This document shows, piece by piece, positions 1 through 8,330 of a stretch of 64,000 nucleotides of DNA. The notes below the pieces were generated by a model that saw only the letters and a list, made by a program, of their open reading frames with translations, had not been told where the DNA came from and did not search any database. The stretch comes from Azohydromonas australica DSM 1124. GTDB taxonomy: Bacteria > Pseudomonadota > Gammaproteobacteria > Burkholderiales > Burkholderiaceae_C. Where the stretch lies: NCBI RefSeq assembly GCF_000430725.1, contig NZ_KE387213.1:107166-171165 (forward strand), in the 5' to 3' direction. The translations under genes and the position numbers were made by a program. Every line of letters starts with the position of its first letter. Positions within the stretch are counted from its first letter, which is position 1.

Positions 1-186
1 CACCACCAGGCTCACCATCGGCGACATCGCGCTCGACAGCCCTGTGGCGATGCCCAGCCAGGCGCCCGCCACGGTGGGCACCATCGACAGCGCCAGCAGC
101 CAGTAGGTGTTGCGCAGCACGCGGTTGCGCTGCGCGGCAGGCAGCGCGTAACCGCTGCTGCCTTGGTTGAAAGTTCGAAGGGTCAC
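1..186 (-). CDS. Bax inhibitor-1/YccA family membrane protein (5' part only)
   Basis: The window cuts this minus-strand gene, leaving about 62 N-terminal residues. A GTG start at 186-184 follows an AGGAG box (about 190-196), and no better ATG is seen. The visible protein starts with a short polar tail, then RNRVLRNTYWLLALSMVP, the typical entry to the first membrane helix of Bax inhibitor-1/YccA proteins, which are seven-helix inner-membrane proteins; E. coli YccA modulates the FtsH protease. The family call rests on this N-terminus only. It is divergent from the LysR gene at 298, and the intergenic space holds the first copy of a repeated 57-bp element. Confidence 0.8.
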   Translation of the reverse strand, partial: MTLRTFNQGSSGYALPAAQRNRVLRNTYWLLALSMVPTVAGAWLGIATGLSSAMSPMVSLVV

Positions 187-231
187 GGCTTTCTCCTGAC
201 GGATGGCGTTGTAGGGCAACTCTACTGCCCG

Positions 232-288
232 CGACACTTCGAAACAATGCGCGCTTTATGATGCATGATTTCGAGAAAAACGCATCGT
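232..288 (+). promoter_or_regulatory. 57-bp conserved element, copy 1 (putative regulator-binding/promoter element)
   Basis: An ungapped comparison with positions 1995-2051 gives 47 of 57 identical bases, including CGACACTTCG, CAATGCGC-type, TTCGAGAAAA and CGCATCGT blocks. The element contains a GATGC/GCATC inverted pair (260s and 280s) of the kind LysR regulators can bind. It ends 10 bp before the nhaR-like start codon and lies in the divergent spacer with the YccA-like gene. Function is inferred: autoregulation by the adjacent LysR protein is the simplest idea. Confidence 0.55.
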
Positions 289-297
289 TGAAACGCC

Positions 298-1197
298 ATG
301 CTCAACTTCAAGCACCTGCACTACTTCTGGGCTGCGGCCAAGGCCGGCGGGGTCGTCCGCGCTGGCGAGCAGCTGCACACCACGCCGCAGACACTGTCGG
401 CACAGATCAAGCAGCTGGAAGATCGGCTGGGCTGTGCGCTGTTTCGCAAGCAGGGCCGAGGGCTGGAGCTCACCGACGAGGGACGTGTCGCGCTGGGCTA
501 CGCGGACCAGGTGTTCACCCTCGCAGATGAGCTGGAGACCGTGATAGGCCGCTCCAGCGAAGGGCCGCAGGTCATGAGTTTCAGGGTGGGCGTCGCTGAC
601 TCGGTGCCCAAGGCCATCGCGTACCGCCTGATCGAGCCGGCGCTCGACGCCGCGGCGCAGGTACGGCTGTTTTGCCATGAAGGCAAGTTCCAGGATCTAC
701 TGGCCCAGCTGGCAGTGCACCGGCTCGACCTCGTCATTGCAGACGAGCCCATGGGCCGGCAGCTCAGCGTACGCGCCTTCAACCATGCGCTGGGCTCCAC
801 CGCTATGAGCTTCTTCGCCACGCCTTCACTGCAACGGCAACTCCAGGGCGACTTCCCGCAGTGCCTGGACGGTGCGCCCGTGCTGCTGCAGGGAGCGGCC
901 TCGGCCATGAGACGGCGGCTCGACACCTGGCTGGCCGAGCAGCGGCTGCGACCGCGCATGATTGCGGAGTTCGATGACGCGGCGCTCATGAAAGCCTTCG
1001 GGAGTGAAGGTCGCGGCATCTTCATGACGCCCACCGTGCTCGAAGCCGAGACGCAGGCACAGTACGGCGTTCGCACCATCGGCCGCACGCAGGCGCTGGT
1101 GGAGGAGTATTACGCCGTCTCGGCTGAGCGCCGCATCACGCACCCCTGCGTGGCCGCGGTCACGAGCACGGCCCGGGACAAGCTGTTTCGCGGGTGA
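298..1197 (+). CDS. nhaR: LysR-family regulator, NhaR type
   Basis: This 299-aa protein has an N-terminal winged helix-turn-helix (about residues 3-62; HYFWAAAK, TPQTLSAQIKQLE) and a C-terminal substrate-binding domain. Two stretches are diagnostic of NhaR, the activator of the Na+/H+ antiporter gene nhaA in E. coli: KQGRGLE after the HTH and EFDDAALMKAFG near residue 220. Length matches E. coli NhaR (about 300). No nhaA lies in the window; the neighbours are a YccA-like gene (divergent), terB and terC genes. No clear Shine-Dalgarno precedes the ATG. Regulatory targets are inferred, with the 57-bp element at 232 and 1995 as the obvious candidate site. Confidence 0.85.
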   Translation: MLNFKHLHYFWAAAKAGGVVRAGEQLHTTPQTLSAQIKQLEDRLGCALFRKQGRGLELTDEGRVALGYADQVFTLADELETVIGRSSEGPQVMSFRVGVADSVPKAIAYRLIEPALDAAAQVRLFCHEGKFQDLLAQLAVHRLDLVIADEPMGRQLSVRAFNHALGSTAMSFFATPSLQRQLQGDFPQCLDGAPVLLQGAASAMRRRLDTWLAEQRLRPRMIAEFDDAALMKAFGSEGRGIFMTPTVLEAETQAQYGVRTIGRTQALVEEYYAVSAERRITHPCVAAVTSTARDKLFRG

Positions 1198-1271
1198 GAG
1201 CCGTAAAAGCGCAAGCGGGGCGCCAATGCACGCCGGGCAAGTTCGTCACTGACCCGGCACGCGATCGGGCA

Positions 1272-1784
1272 TCAGGCCGGGACGCTGAGCTTGACCTGGT
1301 AGCCGGCCTGGTTCTTGGGGTGGTCCTGCTTGACGAACACCGAGCGGTCGTTCTTCAGAACGATCACTTCGAAGAACGGCTGGAAACGGGCCTCGGACAC
1401 GCCAAAGGCCTGCAGGAACTTGCCGAAGACGGCCTGCTCCTCGGGCTCGGGCTGGCCGTCCGACAGCGACGAGTCGATCAGGTTGGCCAGGATGCACATC
1501 TTCTGCGCATCGCTCAGCAGCGGCGTGGCTTCTTTGAGGAAGTCGTCGATCGAGTGCTTGCGGCGGTACTTCAGCGCGTTGTCGAGCAACGCCTGATTCT
1601 GGGCGCCGACGCCCACGGTGCCGTTGGCGTTCTCCTGACCACCCAGGACCGACAGCAGGTGGCCGATCTCCTCATGATCCATCTCTCCGTCAGCGGACAT
1701 CATGTACAGCAGGCTCGTGGCCAGGGCCATATGCGGCGTCATCTTCTCGCCCGAATCGCCCTTGAACATGTCGAACAAACCCAT
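1272..1784 (-). CDS. TerB-like (tellurite resistance B/DnaJ-type helical domain) protein
   Basis: This 170-aa cytoplasmic protein has no signal peptide. Residues about 15-140 look like the helical TerB domain: MALATSLLYMMSADGEMDHEE carries the acidic, metal-binding-like DGEMDxEE segment, and a second SLSDGQPEPEE segment follows near residue 105. The start ATG at 1784 is preceded by AGGAG. TerB and TerC occur together in tellurite/stress gene sets, and here two terC genes lie divergently within 1.7 kb. The biochemical role of TerB-like proteins is not settled; Ca2+ or other metal binding is known for TerB of the ter operon. Confidence 0.75.
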   Translation of the reverse strand: MGLFDMFKGDSGEKMTPHMALATSLLYMMSADGEMDHEEIGHLLSVLGGQENANGTVGVGAQNQALLDNALKYRRKHSIDDFLKEATPLLSDAQKMCILANLIDSSLSDGQPEPEEQAVFGKFLQAFGVSEARFQPFFEVIVLKNDRSVFVKQDHPKNQAGYQVKLSVPA

Positions 1785-1994
1785 TTGCTACTCCTGCTCC
1801 AATTGGATAACGGACCTCGCCAAGTCAGCATTCGCTCAACACGCCTGATTCCATACGCCGCTTGCACCGGCGCCTGGCAATCGCGCTGCGACAGGATCCG
1901 CCTCGGGATACTGTTGTATATGCAGCGTTCGGCTTGCGGTCCGAATTGCGGCCGCCACTTCGTGGGCAGCGCACGGACAAGAGTTTCCTGCATC

Positions 1995-2051
1995 CGACAC
2001 TTCGCATCAATGCGCATTTCACGATCCATTACTTCGAGAAAAGCGCATCGT
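1995..2051 (+). promoter_or_regulatory. 57-bp conserved element, copy 2
   Basis: This is the second copy of the element found before the NhaR-type gene (47/57 identity, same orientation). It sits in a gene-free spacer of about 400 bp, 211 bp upstream of the divergent terB start and about 130 bp upstream of the presumed riboswitch-terC promoter (a TACACT -10-like hexamer at 2182-2187). The rest of 1785-2190 holds no convincing gene. It may be a shared operator or the relic of a duplicated promoter. Confidence 0.5.
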
Positions 2052-2193
2052 CAGTTGTTTCGGCGGCGGGCTTCGCCGCGTTGCTGAGGCGGGCCGTGTC
2101 CAGCTTCGAAAGTGCACTTGTGCAATGGACACTGACTTGCGAGGTCAACGACATCAACCGCACTTTTCGCGGCAAAGGCAGTACACTGCGCGC

Positions 2194-2400
2194 CGTCTGA
2201 GGGGGAGTAGCCTGCCAGGGGGTCCGCGCCGTGCAACGCCGCAGAACTCATGGTTCCAGCGGTCGTCAGTACGGAGCCCAGCTCCCGGCCGTTGCGCAAG
2301 CTGCTGTGCGTGCCATGGTGCTGCAGCAGGTCGGGGCAAGACCTTTGGTACATGCCGGAGCATCGGCAGGCCAAAGGTCCCTGGACGTCCTCATCCGACG
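2194..2400 (+). ncRNA. yybP-ykoY manganese riboswitch leader of terC
   Basis: Hallmarks of the yybP-ykoY class are present in order: GGGGAGTAGCC at about 2202-2212, GTCGTCAGTACGG near 2264, and GGGGCAAGACC ending at about 2342, whose strand pairs onward as GACCTTTGG (2340-2348) with CCAAAGGTC (2371-2379). A closing P1 helix can be drawn from CGTC-TGAGG (2194-2202) with CCTCA (2389-2393) and GACG (2397-2400). A TACACT hexamer at 2182-2187 fits a -10 box just upstream. This class senses Mn2+ and controls mntP and the TerC-family gene alx in E. coli, which matches the terC gene at 2457. Confidence 0.88.
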
Positions 2401-2456
2401 CCGCCCTCGTGTCGTGCCTTCGCTCCGTGTCTCACCACGCAGTTCGGAGTCCGCGC

Positions 2457-3167
2457 ATGGAGTTCTTCACAGCCGAAACCCTCTCGGCGCTTGCGTCGAT
2501 CATCATGATCGACATCCTTCTTGGCGGTGACAACGCCGTCGTCATTGCCCTGGCATGTCGCAAGCTGCCGGCACAGCAACGCAGGATGGGCATCATCTGG
2601 GGCACGGCGGGCGCCATCATCTTGCGCGTCGTCCTGATCTTCTTTGCCTTGACGCTGCTGGAGATCTCCTTCCTCAAGCTCATCGGGGCCGCGTTGCTGG
2701 TCTGGATCGGCGTCAAGCTGCTGATGCCGCAAGACGAAGGCGAGCACGCCGACATCAAGGCCAGCGACAAGCTGTGGGCGGCCGTCAAGACCATCATCGT
2801 GGCGGACTTCGTGATGAGCCTTGACAACGTGATTGCCATTGCTGGAGCGGCGGAAGGCGCATCCGAGAGCCACCAGATGGGGTTGGTCGTCTTTGGCCTG
2901 CTTTTCAGCATCCCGCTCATCGTCTGGGGCAGCCAGCTCGTGATCAAGCTGATGGACCGCTTCCCCGTGATCATCACCGTCGGGGGCATGCTGCTCGGGT
3001 GGATTGCAGGAACCATGGCGCTGGGCGACCCCGCGCTCGCACCTTACATCGAGCTCTCGGACCCGATCAAGTACGCGGCGGGCGCTGCTGGGGCGTTGCT
3101 TGTGCTGATAGTCGGCAAGCTCGCTGCGCGGCGCAGGTTGCAAGCGGGCACGGTGGCACCCGCCTGA
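2457..3167 (+). CDS. TerC-family membrane protein (YjbE-like), probable Mn2+ exporter
   Basis: 236 aa with about seven membrane helices. Two family motifs are visible: GGDNAVVIA near residue 23 and MSLDNVIAI near residue 120, the paired acidic DN sites thought to bind metal in TerC proteins. The ATG at 2457 is preceded by CGGAG and places the first helix at the N-terminus; upstream in-frame sequence belongs to the riboswitch. The Mn2+ riboswitch directly upstream argues for a role in manganese efflux or homeostasis, as for Alx and for TerC proteins that load Mn on secreted enzymes. It is followed by its own terminator at 3231. Confidence 0.88.
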   Translation: MEFFTAETLSALASIIMIDILLGGDNAVVIALACRKLPAQQRRMGIIWGTAGAIILRVVLIFFALTLLEISFLKLIGAALLVWIGVKLLMPQDEGEHADIKASDKLWAAVKTIIVADFVMSLDNVIAIAGAAEGASESHQMGLVVFGLLFSIPLIVWGSQLVIKLMDRFPVIITVGGMLLGWIAGTMALGDPALAPYIELSDPIKYAAGAAGALLVLIVGKLAARRRLQAGTVAPA

Positions 3168-3230
3168 GCTTGACAAGACGTATACGGCACGCCTTGCACA
3201 CATGAAGGCATGCCGTCATACGAAAGAAGC

Positions 3231-3256
3231 CGGGGGCTTTCGCGAGCCCCTTTTTC
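3231..3256 (+). terminator. rho-independent terminator after first terC
   Basis: A GGGGCT/AGCCCC stem (3233-3238 with 3245-3250) with a 6-nt loop is followed by TTTTT. It separates the first terC transcript from the second terC gene. Confidence 0.8.
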
Positions 3257-3430
3257 CGGCCTCCCTTGAGCAGGCGTTGGCTGGACGGGCTGATGAAGCC
3301 GCGCCATGTATCCCAGCCGAACTGGCGAGCCGCGGAGCGAAAAAGCACGCAGCCTCCAGGAACATCATGGCTCCACGCATGCTTCCTGCGGGTTTCGCCG
3401 AAACCTGCTATTCAACGCAAAGACTTCACA

Positions 3431-4195
3431 ATGGAACTGCTTACTGACCCGCAAGTCTGGATCGCCTTCTTCACGCTCACCGCGCTGGAGCTGGTACTGG
3501 GCATCGACAACATCATCTTCATCTCCATCCTGGTCGATAAGCTGCCGCCCGAGCGGCGCGAAGTCGCCCGGCGCCTGGGCCTGTTCATGGCCATGTTCAT
3601 GCGCATCGGGCTGCTGCTGCTGCTGTCGTGGATCGTGGGGCTGGTCGAGCCGCTGTTCACGGTGCTGGGCAAGGGGATCTCGGGCCGCGACCTGATCCTC
3701 ATCCTCGGCGGCCTGTTCCTGATCTGGAAGAGCACCGGCGAGATCCACCAGTCGCTCGAAGGCGAGGAGGGCCACGAGTCCAAGTCCGTGGCTGCGAGCT
3801 TCGGCGCGGTGATCCTGCAGATCATGGTGATCGACCTGGTGTTCTCGCTGGACTCGATCATCACCGCCGTGGGCATGGTGGACGAGGTGGCGGTGATGAT
3901 CGCCGCCGTCATCGCCTCGGTGGGGATGATGATGGTGTTCGCCGGCCCCATCGGCCGCTTCGTCTCCGACCACCCGACCATCAAGATGCTGGCGCTGTCC
4001 TTCCTGGTGGCCGTGGGCGTGGTGCTGCTGGCCGAGGGCTTCGGCCATCACGTGCCCAAGGGCTACATCTACTTCGCGATGGCCTTCTCGCTGGTGGTGG
4101 AGATGCTCAACATCCGCCTGCGCAAGCGCGCCGCCAAGCCCGCGCACCTGAACTCGGCCTACGCGCCGGACGACGCCACCCCGCCGCTGCGCTGA
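3431..4195 (+). CDS. TerC-family integral membrane protein
   Basis: 254 aa, about seven helices. The conserved first motif is LGIDNIIFIS (about residue 23-32); the second is FSLDSIITAVG (about residue 137), with S in place of N, as in the YgaP/YoaE-type TerC branch. The ATG at 3431 fits the family N-terminus. The two terC genes are not close paralogues. The 260-bp spacer before it contains the terminator of the first terC but no second riboswitch that I can recognise. Substrate is not established; metal-ion transport or membrane metal complexes are the family themes. Confidence 0.87.
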   Translation: MELLTDPQVWIAFFTLTALELVLGIDNIIFISILVDKLPPERREVARRLGLFMAMFMRIGLLLLLSWIVGLVEPLFTVLGKGISGRDLILILGGLFLIWKSTGEIHQSLEGEEGHESKSVAASFGAVILQIMVIDLVFSLDSIITAVGMVDEVAVMIAAVIASVGMMMVFAGPIGRFVSDHPTIKMLALSFLVAVGVVLLAEGFGHHVPKGYIYFAMAFSLVVEMLNIRLRKRAAKPAHLNSAYAPDDATPPLR

Positions 4196-4225
4196 GCGTC
4201 CCGGACGCCTCCCGGCGCAACGAGC

Positions 4226-4253
4226 AAGGGCCGCCTCCGGGCGGCCCTTTTGC
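4226..4253 (+). terminator. rho-independent terminator after second terC
   Basis: An AGGGCCGCC/GGCGGCCCT stem with a TCCG tetraloop is followed by TTTT, 31 nt after the stop codon. Confidence 0.85.
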
Positions 4254-4338
4254 TTGGGCTGCGCGTTTCCGTTTCATGCAACCCGGCATGCAGGCGCGCT
4301 CAATGCGGCGGCCTCGGCCGGCACCTACATTGATCCGC

Positions 4339-5211
4339 ATGGACACCAACACGACCCCTGACACCGTCCGCCAGCCGCGCAGCGTCGAGCGCCTGGTCGC
4401 CGGCACGCCCACCAGCGACGGCGCGGGTGTGAAGCTCACGCGTGTGCTGACGCAACCGCTGCAGCGCCGGCTGGACCCGTTCCTGATGCTCGACGCCTTC
4501 GGCACCGACAACCCCGACGACTACATCGCCGGCTTCCCCGACCACCCGCACCGCGGCTTCGAGACCGTGACCTACATGATTGCCGGGCGCCTGCGCCACC
4601 GCGACAGCGCCGGCCACGAGGGCCTGCTGCAGAACGGCGGCGTGCAGTGGATGACGGCCGGCCGCGGCCTGGTGCACAGCGAGCTGCCCGAGCAGGAGGA
4701 AGGCCGCATGGAAGGCTTCCAGCTCTGGCTGAACCTGCCGTCGGACCAGAAGCTGTGCGACCCGGGCTACTGGGACATCGCCTCGGAGCAGATTCCCGAG
4801 CTCCAGACGGCCGAGGGCGTGCGCGCGCGCGTCATCGCCGGCAGCAGCCACGGCGTGGCCGGCGCCATGCAGCGCGAGCACACCGAGCCGCTGTACCTGG
4901 ACCTGCACCTGCCGCCCGGCGCCGCCTTCGAGCAGGCGCTGCCGGCGACGCACAACGCCTTCGCCTACGTCTACCGCGGCGCGCTGCGCATCGGCGAGAC
5001 GGACGTGCCGCTGCAGCGCATGGCGATCCTGCGCAACGAGGCCGGCAGCGACGGTGTGCGGCTGCAGGCGGGTGCCGAAGGGGCGCGGGCGCTGCTGATC
5101 GCCGGGCGGCCGCTGAACGAGCCCATCGCGCAGTACGGTCCCTTCGTCATGAACTCCAACGAGCAGATCTTCCAGGCCGTGGAGGATTTCCGCGCCGGAC
5201 GCTTCGCGTAA
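4339..5211 (+). CDS. pirin family protein
   Basis: This 290-aa bicupin protein carries the pirin N-terminal metal site: PHRGFETVTYM with HPH (about residues 72-83), and HSELPEQEEGRMEGFQLWLNLP (about 115-135). The C-terminal pirin domain includes HAFAYVYRG-like NAFAYVYRG. Bacterial pirins are cupin Fe2+ proteins; some are quercetinases or redox regulators, so the reaction here is unknown. The ATG at 4339 follows a terminator and short leader, so it is probably a single-gene transcript. Confidence 0.88.
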   Translation: MDTNTTPDTVRQPRSVERLVAGTPTSDGAGVKLTRVLTQPLQRRLDPFLMLDAFGTDNPDDYIAGFPDHPHRGFETVTYMIAGRLRHRDSAGHEGLLQNGGVQWMTAGRGLVHSELPEQEEGRMEGFQLWLNLPSDQKLCDPGYWDIASEQIPELQTAEGVRARVIAGSSHGVAGAMQREHTEPLYLDLHLPPGAAFEQALPATHNAFAYVYRGALRIGETDVPLQRMAILRNEAGSDGVRLQAGAEGARALLIAGRPLNEPIAQYGPFVMNSNEQIFQAVEDFRAGRFA

Positions 5212-5304
5212 GGCGAAGGCTTTCAGCCCCTGGCCACCGCGCCGGGGGCCTCCCTTAAGCTGGGCGGCGATTCAAGTTACCGACCGCGCACGCGCGCGGC
5301 TGCC

Positions 5305-6012
5305 ATGGCTTTCGACTTCTGGAACCTGCTCACGCGCCTGGGCGAGGCGCAGATCCTGCTGCCCGCGATGTTCGCCACCTGCGTCTGGCTGGTGCTGCGC
5401 TCCCACAAGCCGCGCGCGGCGCTGGTGTGGGGCGGCTGCACCGCGGCGGCGGCGCTGCTGACCACCGTCACCAAGGTGGCCTTCTTCGGCTGGGAGATCG
5501 GCTACGCGCCGCTGAACTTCACCGGCATCTCCGGCCACGCGATGTTCTCCACGGCGGTGCTGCCGGTGCTGCTGCGGGTGCTGGTAGCCGACCGCGGCCC
5601 GCGCCGCCAGGCCGCCGCGGTGGCCGTGGGCGTGCTGCTGGCGGCGCTGATCGCCTGGTCGCGCGTGCAGGTGCTGGCGCACTCGCCGGCGGAGGCGCTG
5701 GTGGGCTTCGCCCTGGGGCTGGCCGCGGCGCTGGCGGCGCTGCGCGGCATGCATGCGCCGCCGCTGCACGCGCCGCGCACGCTGGTGGCGGGGCTGGCGG
5801 CGTGGATGCTCCTCACGCCCGCGGGCGCCCCGCCCTCGCCGACGCACAGCATGGTGATGCAGCTGTCGGTGGCGCTCTCGGGCCGCGACGAGCCCTACCA
5901 GCGCTGGATGATGCTGCGCGACTACCGCCACGAGCTGCAGCGCAAGGGCCTGCCGCTGCCGCCCTACTTCACCGGGCCGATGGTGATGGGACGGATCCGG
6001 CCGCTGGAGTGA
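5305..6012 (+). CDS. PAP2-family membrane phosphatase
   Basis: 235 aa with several hydrophobic helices. The phosphatase motifs C2 and C3 are visible as GISGHAMFS (H78) and SRVQVLAHSPAE (R120, H126). The terminal Asp of the C3 motif is Glu here, a tolerated change. Motif C1 is reduced to TKVAFFGW near residue 56-63. PAP2 proteins dephosphorylate lipid phosphates such as phosphatidic acid or undecaprenyl diphosphate, or act in the periplasm on other phosphoesters. The substrate cannot be read from the sequence. It is convergent with rtcB with 22 bp between the ends. Confidence 0.8.
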   Translation: MAFDFWNLLTRLGEAQILLPAMFATCVWLVLRSHKPRAALVWGGCTAAAALLTTVTKVAFFGWEIGYAPLNFTGISGHAMFSTAVLPVLLRVLVADRGPRRQAAAVAVGVLLAALIAWSRVQVLAHSPAEALVGFALGLAAALAALRGMHAPPLHAPRTLVAGLAAWMLLTPAGAPPSPTHSMVMQLSVALSGRDEPYQRWMMLRDYRHELQRKGLPLPPYFTGPMVMGRIRPLE

Positions 6013-6034
6013 GGCCGCCGGGCACCGGCGCTTG

Positions 6035-7273
<1,239 letters not shown>

Positions 7274-7367
7274 CGCCTGCTCCGTACTGCCTTCAAAACC
7301 CTGCCTGCCTCCGGGCGCCGCCCTTGCTCCACCCGGAGCCCCTTTGCAATTCCCATCCTGCGCAGCC

Positions 7368-7499
7368 ATGAGCAGCAACCGGCGGCCCTTCCTGGCGACA
7401 AGCTCGAGCCAGCCCGAGGAAGCGGGTGCACCGTCCGTGCCATGGCGTGAGCGCGAAACGCTCGACAAGCAGAAGAACAAAGCGGCACCGGCCCAGTAA
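7368..7499 (+). CDS. small hydrophilic ORF, 43 aa, unknown
   Basis: ATG at 7368 opens a 43-codon frame rich in Ser, Pro, Arg and Lys (N-terminus MSSNRRPFLATSSSQPEEAG) ending at TAA 7499. It lies in the 300-bp gap between rtcB and the cytochrome c gene, both minus strand, and is followed 34 nt later by a strong plus-strand terminator, which implies a plus-strand transcript. No family is recognised and no strong ribosome site is seen. It could be a small protein or only part of a small RNA. Confidence 0.4.
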   Translation: MSSNRRPFLATSSSQPEEAGAPSVPWRERETLDKQKNKAAPAQ

Positions 7500-7532
7500 A
7501 GCCGGTCCGCGGCCTCGCAAGAGGCCATCCCC

Positions 7533-7555
7533 AGGGCCCGCGAGGGCCCTTTTTC
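7533..7555 (+). terminator. rho-independent terminator, plus strand
   Basis: A perfect AGGGCCC/GGGCCCT stem with a GCGA loop is followed by TTTTT. On the minus strand the hairpin lacks a U-run, so it serves the plus-strand small ORF at 7368, not the cytochrome gene at 7573. Confidence 0.85.
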
Positions 7556-7572
7556 ATGGAGCCGCGCCGGAT

Positions 7573-8073
7573 CTACTGCTGCTGCCGCGACGCCGCGTAC
7601 TGCGCGTTGATCTGGTCGTGCTTGGCGCGCACCGCCGGCGGCCACTTGGACTTGATCCACGACAGCACGGCCACGATCTCGTCGTCGCTGAGCACGCCCC
7701 CGAAGGCGGGCATCGCCGACTTGTAGTCGGGCATGTCGGCCGCCTTGGCGATGCCGAGCTTGGTGAGGCGGAACAGCTGCTCGTCGGGGTGGTGCCAGGT
7801 GTGGCCGCTCTCGTCGTGCGGCGGCGCGGGCAGCAGCCCGTCGGCGCCGCGCTCGCGCCAGTTGGCCTGGCCTTCCAGGTTGGCGCCATGGCAGCTCGCG
7901 CAGTGCGCCCGGTAGAGGCGCTCGCCCTGCACCAGCAGCGCCGTGTCGTGCGGGCGCAGCAGGCTCTGCGGCGGTGCCGGCTTGGGCACGGCAAAGCGCA
8001 GGAACAGCGTGGCGGCCAGGCCCACGGAGGCCAGGGCGGCCAGGAACAGCAGGAAAACGCGTTTGTTTCTCAT
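7573..8073 (-). CDS. membrane-anchored cytochrome c, monoheme
   Basis: 166 aa: one N-terminal hydrophobic segment (residues 5-28, probable uncleaved anchor or signal) and a class I cytochrome c domain with CASCH heme site at 58-62. The later MPAF(G)GVLSDDEI segment near 122-133 supplies the axial Met. It resembles cytochromes found near copper-handling and oxidase genes, but here it stands alone between rtcB and the CLC gene. Role as a periplasmic electron carrier is inferred. Confidence 0.85.
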   Translation of the reverse strand: MRNKRVFLLFLAALASVGLAATLFLRFAVPKPAPPQSLLRPHDTALLVQGERLYRAHCASCHGANLEGQANWRERGADGLLPAPPHDESGHTWHHPDEQLFRLTKLGIAKAADMPDYKSAMPAFGGVLSDDEIVAVLSWIKSKWPPAVRAKHDQINAQYAASRQQQ

Positions 8074-8330
8074 CGTGTGATCGTTCGCGGCCCGGGCCGC
8101 AAGGCCCGCAAGCGTGCCACCAGCCGGGACGCGCCCTCACCGGGCCCCTTCGACGCCGCACGGCATGGCATCAAGATGGAGCACGGCCCGTACCGGCCGG
8201 CCTGCGGCACACCCTGCCCAAGCACTTCCACCGGCGCAGATACGGGCGCAGACCTTGCTCGCCTCGGGCGGGTCCCAAAATGCCTCGCCCGCGGGCGCAC
8301 CTCGCGCCGTGCGACAGCCCAGCACAACCC

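Noticed and set aside
1739-2029. 96-codon minus-strand ORF over terB start and the spacer
   Set aside because: Overlaps the start of terB out of frame and has no recognisable features; the region is better explained as regulatory.
2125-2508. Several plus-strand ORFs across the terC leader
   Set aside because: They cover the Mn2+ riboswitch, whose conserved RNA motifs explain the sequence; no ribosome site or protein family.
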